DNA from: Nitrospirae bacterium GWC2_56_14
GTDB taxonomy: Bacteria > Nitrospirota > UBA9217
Direction: 5' to 3'
NCBI GenBank assembly: GCA_001803705.1
Contig: MHDY01000146.1
Coordinates: 7,833 to 18,492 of the forward strand
DNA: 10,660 nucleotides
Shown: positions 6,366-10,660 of the stretch, in pieces
Layout of the letters: each line of letters starts with the position of its first letter
How positions within the stretch are numbered: the stretch's first letter is position 1
The notes under the pieces: model-generated
Databases searched by the model: none
Told to the model about the DNA's origin: nothing
What the model saw: the letters and a program-made list of their open reading frames with translations, nothing else
Position numbers and translations under genes: made by a program

Positions 6366-7820
6366 TCACATCTCATCCAGTTGTTTCGTCATACGGTGGA
6401 GCTCTTTCCAGCGTTCATATCGTTTTTCCGCGCCCGCGTTGTGGCGTGGTTGAACTTCCTCACCCTGCGGCACCAGCCTTTTGATGTCCTTTGAAGACCA
6501 AAGTCCGAGAGACAGTCCTGCAAGCAACGCTGCTCCCAATGCCGATACTTCCTGCTCGGCGCTTATGCGCAGGTCCCTGCCCAGGATGTCGGATTGGACC
6601 TGTACAAGATAGCTGAGCGATGCCAACCCGCCCGAAACTGCAAAGGATGCCGGCTCCAGCCCGGACTTCCCGGCTGCTGTTGCGATGTCCTTCATGAAGA
6701 AGGCGATGCTTTCTACGGCGCTCCGAACGATGTCGCCGGCCGTGCTGGCAGTGGTCAGGCCATGGATCGAGCTCGTGATGCTCCTCTCCCAGTGCGGCGA
6801 CCCTGTCCCGTTCAGGCCGATGAAGGCAACGACATCGGTTGCCGCCTGCCAGCAAAGGTCATCCAATTCAGCGTACTCCTTAAAAACATGCAATTGTTCC
6901 CTGAGCCATTCAAGGCTGTCGCCTACGGCATTGACGCTTCCCTCGACCAGGTAGTGCCGGGTCTGGTCGGTTGAGTAATGAATCGACGCCATCAATCCCG
7001 GGGCTGGCACGAGGCTTCCTCCGGTGTTCACCATCAGAAAACCGCCCGTTCCGTAGTTTATGCCCCCATCGTTCTTTTCGAGAATGCCAAGGCCGGCCAT
7101 GGCCGCCTGCTGGTCGCCAATGCAGGCGAGCAGAGGGATCTTTTCCGCCGCAGACTGGATCGTACCGAAGTTATGCAGCGTTGGTGTTATAGCAGGAAGC
7201 CGGATATCGGTCAGTCCGAAAAGCGCCAGAAGCTCCTGGTCCCAGGCGCAGGAATGGATGTTCATGAGCTGCGTCCGGGCTGCGTTCGTATGATCTATGA
7301 ATGCATGGTCCGCGTTCGTGAGCCGCTGACAGAGAAAACTGCTGAGGGTGCCGAAGACTACTTTGGGGCCGTGGGTTTCCTGCATATGGTCCTTAAGCCA
7401 GCGAAATTTTGAGGCTGCGTAATAGGGCGTAAGCGGCAGGCCGGTGATATCGAAGATACGCTGCGAGCTCGCGTTTATGCTCTGTACATAGTCGGCGCCG
7501 CGCGTGTCGCGCCAGCTTAAGACAGGCGACAAAGGCTTTCCGGTCAACTCTTCCCAGGCGAGGCAGGACGAGCGCTGGCAGGCAAGCCCGATGCCGGCGA
7601 TCGCAACGTTTGAGGAGCGAAGGTACAGGACCGCTTCGTCCAGCACCTCCTGGACCGAGGCGAGTATGGCAAGGGGGTTTTGCTCAACGCGCAGGCCGTC
7701 GCGAAAAGCAGGCACAAGGGCCTTCTTCGTCTGGAACAGGACCTGGCCGTCCCTGCTCAGTGCAAGTGCTTTCGTAGAGCTGCTTCCCTGGTCAATGCCG
7801 ATGAAACACGATGGGGGCAT
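6366..7820 (-). CDS. FGGY-family carbohydrate/polyol kinase, glycerol-kinase-like
   Basis: A 484-residue cytoplasmic ATP-dependent kinase of the FGGY family. The two actin-like halves are complete: GIDQGSSSTKAL (Asp10, ATP phosphate loop), WRDTRG, TGLPLTPYYAASK, IGDQQAAMAG (Asp236, expected catalytic base), NYGTGGFLMVNTG, SGGLASLSYLVQVQSDILG and EVSALGAALLAG. The last two are very close to glycerol kinase. In E. coli GlpK glycerol is held by Arg83, Glu84, Tyr135 and Asp245. Here the Arg (QR), a Tyr and the Asp remain, but Glu84 is Ser (CQRSSCL), so glycerol is not assured and the real substrate is unknown. ATG 7820 is chosen because AGGAGG lies 5 nt before it; ATG 7823 directly upstream would be too close. 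No sugar transporter or GlpF/GlpD gene is nearby, so context does not name the substrate. Confidence 0.9.
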   Translation of the reverse strand: MPPSCFIGIDQGSSSTKALALSRDGQVLFQTKKALVPAFRDGLRVEQNPLAILASVQEVLDEAVLYLRSSNVAIAGIGLACQRSSCLAWEELTGKPLSPVLSWRDTRGADYVQSINASSQRIFDITGLPLTPYYAASKFRWLKDHMQETHGPKVVFGTLSSFLCQRLTNADHAFIDHTNAARTQLMNIHSCAWDQELLALFGLTDIRLPAITPTLHNFGTIQSAAEKIPLLACIGDQQAAMAGLGILEKNDGGINYGTGGFLMVNTGGSLVPAPGLMASIHYSTDQTRHYLVEGSVNAVGDSLEWLREQLHVFKEYAELDDLCWQAATDVVAFIGLNGTGSPHWERSITSSIHGLTTASTAGDIVRSAVESIAFFMKDIATAAGKSGLEPASFAVSGGLASLSYLVQVQSDILGRDLRISAEQEVSALGAALLAGLSLGLWSSKDIKRLVPQGEEVQPRHNAGAEKRYERWKELHRMTKQLDEM

Positions 7821-7838
7821 CATGTCCTCCTGTTCACC

Positions 7839-7854
7839 CTCAGAATAAACTGAG
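7839..7854 (-). other. Small stem-loop in the kinase mRNA leader
   Basis: CTCAG (7839-7843) and CTGAG (7850-7854) can form a 5-bp stem with a 6-nt loop between the kinase promoter and its ribosome binding site. It is short and may be incidental. Confidence 0.3.
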
Positions 7855-7862
7855 ATGAGACT

Positions 7863-7891
7863 AGTGTACACACTCGGGTTGTCCCCGTCAA
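7863..7891 (-). promoter_or_regulatory. Sigma70-like promoter of the FGGY kinase
   Basis: Read on the minus strand: TTGACG (7891-7886), exactly 17 nt, TACACT (7868-7863). Each hexamer differs from consensus at one or two positions. It lies 43 nt upstream of the kinase start and points away from the regulator operon. Confidence 0.72.
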
Positions 7892-7922
7892 ACGCCAGTT
7901 CGTCGGTTTTCTCCTGACATTG

Positions 7923-7960
7923 TTCGCTTAGTTGCTGCTAATCGACCGGCCCTAAGCGAA
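7923..7960. promoter_or_regulatory. Perfect 9-bp inverted repeat between divergent promoters
   Basis: TTCGCTTAG (7923-7931) and CTAAGCGAA (7952-7960) are exact reverse complements, separated by 20 nt. They lie between the kinase promoter and the regulator promoter, ending 20 nt before the latter's -35. No T run follows on either strand, so a protein-binding site is more likely than a terminator. The binding protein is unknown. Confidence 0.5.
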
Positions 7961-7979
7961 TAAGTGTGTGAAAAAAGTA

Positions 7980-8008
7980 TTGACAATTGAATAAATACAT
8001 AATAATAT
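7980..8008 (+). promoter_or_regulatory. Promoter of the regulator-selenoprotein-SQR operon
   Basis: A perfect -35 TTGACA at 7980-7985, a 17-nt A+T-rich spacer and TAATAT at 8003-8008. The leader to the regulator ATG is about 55-60 nt. The -10 region lies inside the inverted repeat at 7995-8026. Confidence 0.78.
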
Positions 8009-8026
8009 TCGCATGTGATTATGTAT
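7995..8026. promoter_or_regulatory. Perfect 9-bp inverted repeat over the -10: probable ArsR-type operator
   Basis: ATACATAAT (7995-8003) and ATTATGTAT (8018-8026) are exact reverse complements with a 14-nt spacer. The repeat covers the end of the promoter spacer, the -10 element and the expected start site. A+T-rich interrupted inverted repeats at this place are typical operators of ArsR/SmtB repressors, and the first gene of the operon encodes one, so autorepression is inferred. Confidence 0.68.
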
Positions 8027-8072
8027 ATCTATCTCTGTCCTTCAAGGAACAAAATTGTAAAGGAAAAATGAC

Positions 8073-8414
8073 ATGATCCCCTTAGAAAAAAGAATCGATC
8101 TCCTCAAAGTCATTGCCCACCCCATACGGATCAAGATCCTCGAAGAACTCACTCAAGGGGTAAAGTGCGTGAGCGACTTCGAAGATTCCCTTGATATCAG
8201 CCAGCCTAATGTCTCCCAGCATCTGACCCTGCTTCGGACGAACGGGATCGTCGATTTCTTCGTTGACGGAAGGCTTAAATGCTACTTCCTGAAAGAGCCC
8301 TTCATTCCCGATCTCCTCGAAATTCTGAAGAAAGAGTACGAAGAAGACATCCCCGCGCCGGCCTGTTGTCCGGTGACGAAAAAAGGGACCTACCCAGGCG
8401 AAAGGAGACGATAA
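8073..8414 (+). CDS. ArsR/SmtB-family transcriptional regulator
   Basis: A 113-residue winged-helix repressor of the ArsR family, expected to act as a dimer and to leave DNA when its cysteines bind metal(loid) or are oxidised or persulfidated. KVIAHPIRIKILEEL is the usual N-terminal helix pair; ISQPNVSQHLTLLRTNGIV is the recognition helix-turn-helix; FVDGRLKCYFL is the wing. Cysteines are Cys32, Cys70, Cys98 and Cys99. Cys32 falls at the first Cys of the classical ELCVCDL metalloid loop, whose second Cys is Ser34 here; a C-terminal CysCys pair could supply the missing ligands. ATG 8073 is preceded by AAAGGA about 9 nt upstream; the ATG at 8068 runs into a stop at once. It is first in a sulfur operon, so sulfide or persulfide sensing is as plausible as arsenic. 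No arsenic genes are present. Confidence 0.9.
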   Translation: MIPLEKRIDLLKVIAHPIRIKILEELTQGVKCVSDFEDSLDISQPNVSQHLTLLRTNGIVDFFVDGRLKCYFLKEPFIPDLLEILKKEYEEDIPAPACCPVTKKGTYPGERRR

Positions 8415-8418
8415 TCAC

Positions 8419-8679
8419 ATGCAGAAACAGACAATCACTCTCTATATGAACGACCCCATGGGCAAGCGCTGAATGTCCAACATGGATGCCGCCCGTGTGG
8501 CGGAGAAGGAATTCGGCGCGGAAATTGTGGTGATCAAAAAGACCTCAAAGGACTATGGCCAAATGAAAGACCCGCTGCCCTGTCCGTCGGTTGTGGTGAA
8601 TGGCCGGATCATCGCAAAGAACGACACCGTTAGCCAGCAGGCTCTCAAGGCAGCGATCTTGAGCGACAGTGAGGTATAG
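8419..8679 (+). CDS. Thioredoxin-fold selenoprotein with in-frame UGA at codon 18
   Basis: An 86-residue thioredoxin-like protein in which TGA 8470-8472 is read as selenocysteine (Sec18). From ATG 8419 the frame gives MQKQTITLYMNDPMGKR, then UGA, then MSNMDAARVAEKEFGAE and on to TAG 8677-8679. The layout is beta strand (ITLY), active-site loop ending in Sec where the second Cys of CxxC would be, helix (MDAARVAEKEFG), strand (IVVIKK), and LPCPSVVVNGRII with Cys55 directly before the probable cis-Pro56. Sec18 and Cys55 could thus form a selenenylsulfide. Support: the first strand lies before the UGA, GGAG (8404-8407) precedes ATG 8419 by 11 nt, no ribosome binding site precedes the ATG at 8473, and a SECIS-like hairpin follows the UGA. 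The start is 4 nt after the regulator's stop. The exact family is not recognised; the partner is unknown, but the neighbours suggest thiol/persulfide chemistry. A nonsense mutation is the alternative. Confidence 0.85.
8489..8503 (+). promoter_or_regulatory. SECIS-like hairpin of the thioredoxin-fold selenoprotein
   Basis: CCGCC (8489-8493) pairs with GGCGG (8499-8503) around the loop CGUGU. G8495 is the second loop base and lies 22 nt after the UGA. Bacterial SECIS elements need a loop G in the first two positions at roughly 16-37 nt from UGA, so both conditions are met. The stem is only 5 bp but all G+C. Confidence 0.72.
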
Positions 8680-8758
8680 ACCTGGGATGGTGAGGGAAAC
8701 GGCGGCAGGATGCGCCCGACTGCCCGGAAGTAGTTTGCAGCACTAATAGGAGGCAGAC
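8680..8758 (+). other. 79-nt gap with a strong ribosome binding site
   Basis: No ORF or promoter is visible. AGGAGG at the 3' end (about 8749-8754) sits 5 nt before ATG 8759 and fixes the start of the DsrE-like gene. Confidence 0.6.
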
Positions 8759-9103
8759 ATGCAAAAAGAGATTGTGATGTTTCTTTCCACGACTCCCTAC
8801 ACTTTTGAGAACACGCACACTATTTTCAAACTGGCGGAGGCTGCCCTGAAAAAGGGTCACCGGGCAAGACTTGTTGCCACGGGTGACGGCGTTTTCTCCA
8901 TTGTGAAGGGACAGGTTCCTCAGGCTCTTTCCATGCTGGTAGATCTTGTGGGAAAAGGCCTCAAGGTCGATATCTGAACAGGCTGCATGAAAAGCCGCGG
9001 TCTTGCGGCTGATGATTCTATTGAGGGCGGTGAGATGAGCTCGTTGAAAGGGCTCTTCAATGTTGTGAAGACAAAACCCGTATTTTTAAATTTCGGCATA
9101 TAA
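8759..9103 (+). CDS. DsrE-like selenoprotein with in-frame UGA at codon 73 (UxxC)
   Basis: A 114-residue DsrE/TusD-type sulfur carrier. DsrE proteins take persulfide sulfur on a conserved cysteine and pass it on, as in the TusBCD and DsrEFH complexes. The N-terminal 72 residues (EIVMFLSTTPYTFENTHTIFKLAEAALKKGH..., VATGDGVF, LVDLVGKGLKVDI) form the Rossmann-like DsrE fold. TGA 8975-8977 follows directly and the frame then reads TGCMKSRGLAADDSIEGGEM ... VFLNFGI to TAA 9101-9103. DsrE relatives have C-x-x-C-x-K-x-RGL here, so the UGA replaces the active cysteine: Sec73-T-G-Cys76. A canonical SECIS hairpin follows. Without readthrough the protein would lose its active site and last strands. The next gene starts 11 nt after TAA 9101 with its own GGGGG site. 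DsrE-like selenoproteins have been reported in Sec-rich bacteria, which supports the reading. Confidence 0.93.
8993..9010 (+). promoter_or_regulatory. SECIS hairpin of the DsrE-like selenoprotein
   Basis: AGCCGC (8993-8998) pairs with GCGGCU (9005-9010), six perfect pairs, around the loop GGUCUU. The first loop G lies 21 nt after the UGA. The loop shares GGUCU with the E. coli fdhF SECIS (recalled). The hairpin is inside the codons of the KSRGLAA signature, so protein and RNA constraints coincide. Confidence 0.88.
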
Positions 9104-9113
9104 GGGGGCCATT

Positions 9114-9467
9114 ATGGGGAGCATAAGCATAATTCTAAGAAGGCCGCCGTACGGGACCGTCGATGCCTCGGAGGCTATCCGCCATGCGCTTGGGGGAGTT
9201 ACCGACGAAATTGAAGTATCGTTGCTGCTTGTTAACGGTGGGGTGCAGACCGCGAGAAAAGGACAGGACGTATCCCAGACGAAATATTTGAATGCAGGCG
9301 AAGGCGTTCAGGATTGCATTGATATGGGTGTTGCGGTCTATGTTGATGAGGCTTCATTGAAAAGGGAACGGATCGGCAACGATTCTCTAATCGAGGGTGT
9401 CACGATCGCGAGCGGCTCGGAAATGGCGGCTATAATCGGCAAAACCGATACGACACTGGTTTTTTAA
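9114..9467 (+). CDS. DsrE-family protein, DsrF/TusC-like subunit
   Basis: A 117-residue small DsrE-fold protein, by gene order the DsrF/TusC-like partner of the selenoprotein before it. ILRRPPYGTVDASEAIRHALGG is the N-terminal strand-helix, VSLLLVNGGVQTARKGQD the second strand, and VQDCIDMGVAVYVDEASLKRERI the region equal to the active loop. There Asp78 stands where the selenoprotein has Sec73 and Ser81 where it has Cys76, so this subunit lacks the sulfur-carrying residues; Cys68 is its only cysteine. TusC is likewise a structural subunit in E. coli, so a heteromeric complex with the neighbours is expected. ATG 9114 has AGGGGG about 6 nt before it. The stop TAA is 11 nt before the next gene, whose AAAGGAG site lies in the gap. 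Confidence 0.88.
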   Translation: MGSISIILRRPPYGTVDASEAIRHALGGVTDEIEVSLLLVNGGVQTARKGQDVSQTKYLNAGEGVQDCIDMGVAVYVDEASLKRERIGNDSLIEGVTIASGSEMAAIIGKTDTTLVF

Positions 9468-9478
9468 AGGAGATAATC

Positions 9479-9760
9479 ATGCTGGTGATCATCAAAAGCG
9501 CACCGGATACAACTGATGGCGCATTAGGCTTGACCCTTGCCAAGGAAGGCAGTGGCGATCTTATCCTGCTTCAAAATGGTGTCTATTTTGCGCAAAAGGA
9601 GCGACTCGGATCTTTTCCGGGTGCAGTATATGTTCTGGATGACGACATGAGGCTCCGGGGAATCAAGGATTCGGAAATGGATGCCCGTGCAAAAACCATC
9701 GATTACGACAAGCTGACTGATATTATTACGGGAGACGACAAGGTGGTTGGATTGTTCTAA
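9479..9760 (+). CDS. DsrH/TusB-like sulfur relay protein
   Basis: A 93-residue protein of the DsrH/TusB family, third subunit of the sulfur-transfer complex. MLVIIKSAPDT at the N-terminus, DLILLQNGVYFAQ in the middle, and VYVLDDDMRLRGIKDSEM towards the end are the family pattern, and the length (about 95 aa) is normal. It contains no cysteine at all. DsrH of sulfur oxidisers has a conserved Cys that receives sulfur, so this one cannot carry sulfur by itself and is probably structural. GGAG lies 7 nt before ATG 9479. Together with the two genes before it this makes an E-F-H order as in dsrEFH, but the rest of the dsr cluster is not seen in this window. Confidence 0.88.
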   Translation: MLVIIKSAPDTTDGALGLTLAKEGSGDLILLQNGVYFAQKERLGSFPGAVYVLDDDMRLRGIKDSEMDARAKTIDYDKLTDIITGDDKVVGLF

Positions 9761-9785
9761 ATTTTGAAGTACCGGGGGAGGACAT

Positions 9786-10660
9786 ATGGCGAAGATCGTT
9801 GTTTTAGGGGGATCGTTCGGGGGATTGACAGCGGCTTTCGAGTTGAAGCGGCTGCTCGGCAAAAAAGCGGATGTGACTGTGGTGAGCGACGACGACCGGT
9901 TCGTGTTCCTGCCGTCTTTACCGTGGCTCATCATGGGCTGGAGAAAGTCGGAGGACATCACGCTTAAAGTGAGCGATATCCTAAGACCGAAGGGGGTCGA
10001 ATTCGTTCATGATGCTGCAAAGCAGATCGATGCGGATTCATCGAAGGTCGTCACTGCTAAAGGAAAAGAGCTTCCTTATGATCATCTTGTCATATCAACA
10101 GGTCCACATCTTGCCTTTGATGAAATTCCCGGCCTCGGACCGGACAAGGGATATACTGCCTGCACCTTCACCCTCAACCATGCGATAAAGACCGGAGAAA
10201 CGTGGAAGAGCGTTCTTGAAAATCCCGGTCCAATAGTTCTCGGCTCTTCGCAAATGGTAAGCTGCTTCGGCCCGTCCTACGAGCTGGCCTTTGAAATGGA
10301 TGCTGAGCTTCGGCGCAGGAAAATGCGCCATAAGGTTCCTATCATCTATCTCACCTCCGAGCCTTACCTCGGCCACATGGGGGTAGGCGGGCTCGGCGCC
10401 TCAAAGACCTTCATGGAATACGAGTTCGCTGAGCGGGACATCAAGCCGATCGTCAGCCAGGCCATCGAGGAAGTCACGCCGGGTGAGATCAAATTAAAAG
10501 ACGGGACAAAGCTTCCGTTCAAGCTCGCCATGATCGCGCCCCCTTTCAAGGGAGTTCCTGCCGTAATGCCGCTCGGAAATCCCCGTGGATTCATCCCGGT
10601 GGATAAGAATTACCGTCATACAAAACACAAAAATATATTTGCCATCGGTGTTGCCATAGC
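9786..10660 (+). CDS. sqr: Sulfide:quinone oxidoreductase (3' end outside window)
   Basis: Flavoprotein that oxidises sulfide to polysulfide or persulfide at the membrane and passes electrons to quinone. The frame is open from ATG 9786 (GGGAGG 4 nt upstream) to the window edge, giving 291 of about 400-430 residues. The N-terminus has the FAD-binding VVLGGSFGGLTAA; further on are RFVFLPSLPW, YDHLVISTGP, SSQMVSCFGPSYELA, TSEPYLGHMGVGG, IAPPFKGVPAV, PRGFIPVDKNYRHT and NIFAIGVAIA. These match Acidithiobacillus ferrooxidans-type SQR closely. Cys126 and Cys160 correspond to its Cys128 and Cys160; the third redox cysteine would lie beyond the window. The gene is 25 nt behind the DsrH-like gene in the same operon. 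Persulfide made here is the likely sulfur source for the DsrE-like selenoprotein complex. A related flavoprotein of unknown substrate remains possible. Confidence 0.9.
   Translation, partial: MAKIVVLGGSFGGLTAAFELKRLLGKKADVTVVSDDDRFVFLPSLPWLIMGWRKSEDITLKVSDILRPKGVEFVHDAAKQIDADSSKVVTAKGKELPYDHLVISTGPHLAFDEIPGLGPDKGYTACTFTLNHAIKTGETWKSVLENPGPIVLGSSQMVSCFGPSYELAFEMDAELRRRKMRHKVPIIYLTSEPYLGHMGVGGLGASKTFMEYEFAERDIKPIVSQAIEEVTPGEIKLKDGTKLPFKLAMIAPPFKGVPAVMPLGNPRGFIPVDKNYRHTKHKNIFAIGVAI

Noticed and set aside
8073..8414. Identification of the regulator as SqrR/BigR because Cys32 and Cys98 are 66 residues apart
   Set aside because: The spacing equals that of the sensor cysteines I recall for those proteins, but when aligned on the HP-R motif Cys32 falls at the ArsR ELCVCDL loop, not at the BigR cysteine. 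Equal spacing may be chance.
8470..8977. TGA codons as true stops or nonsense mutations
   Set aside because: Two neighbouring genes both have TGA (not TAA or TAG), both continue in frame with conserved sequence, one exactly at a catalytic Cys, and both have correctly spaced hairpins. Decay would not produce this.
9524..9961. Minus-strand frame of 145 codons opposite the DsrH-like and SQR genes
   Set aside because: Both plus-strand genes are well supported there, and the antisense product has no recognisable motif.
9764..9967. Plus-strand frame of 67 codons at the start of the SQR region
   Set aside because: It is out of frame with the FAD-binding SQR frame from 9786; its Arg/Gly-rich translation is a shadow.
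1..10660. tRNA, rRNA, CRISPR array, insertion sequence or phage attachment site
   Set aside because: No cloverleaf-like segment, regularly spaced repeats, transposase motifs or flanking duplications were seen on either strand by eye.

Overview
The window looks like a chromosomal segment of an anaerobic or microaerophilic, sulfur-metabolising bacterium of moderate to high G+C. A Desulfobacterota (deltaproteobacterial) or Nitrospirota-like host fits best, but this is inference: no rRNA or other marker gene is present. The pointers are a PEP/pyruvate-interconverting dikinase, a sulfide:quinone oxidoreductase next to DsrE/DsrF/DsrH-like sulfur-carrier genes, and apparent use of selenocysteine.

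Left half (1-5070). The 3' part of ppdK ends at a strong intrinsic terminator. Next comes a complete AbrB-type antitoxin / Doc-type toxin pair with its own sigma70-like promoter and a perfect 16-bp palindrome over the transcription start. ribD (riboflavin synthesis) follows, overlapping by an ATGA junction a YrfG-like HAD phosphatase that could supply the 'orphan' dephosphorylation step of the pathway. A convergent marC-family membrane protein gene closes this part; the gap between the convergent genes holds short A/G-rich repeats and an A8/T8 hairpin.

Middle (5070-7970). A secreted or membrane-anchored DUF4124 plus C-terminal multi-pass membrane protein ends at a good terminator. Convergent to it lies an FGGY-family kinase resembling glycerol kinase but with a changed substrate residue. 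The kinase has its own promoter, divergent from the next operon.

Right end (7980-10660): the most interesting region. A promoter with an overlapping 9-bp inverted repeat drives arsR-like regulator > thioredoxin-like protein > DsrE-like > DsrF-like > DsrH-like > sulfide:quinone oxidoreductase (runs off the window). Two consecutive genes carry an in-frame UGA. In the thioredoxin-like gene (8419-8679) UGA is codon 18; in the DsrE-like gene (8759-9103) it is codon 73, exactly at the family's active-site cysteine, giving UxxC followed by the KxRGL signature. Each UGA is followed after 21-22 nt by a G+C-rich hairpin whose loop has G in its first two positions, as bacterial SECIS elements require; the second loop contains GGUCU, as in E. 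coli fdhF. An ordinary gene caller cuts the DsrE-like protein at 72 aa and starts the thioredoxin-like protein just after the UGA. The DsrH-like protein has no cysteine and the DsrF-like one lacks the equivalent site, so selenocysteine would be the main sulfur-handling residue of a TusBCD-like complex. The operon reads as a sulfide-oxidation and persulfide-transfer module built on two selenoproteins under a cysteine-containing ArsR-family regulator.
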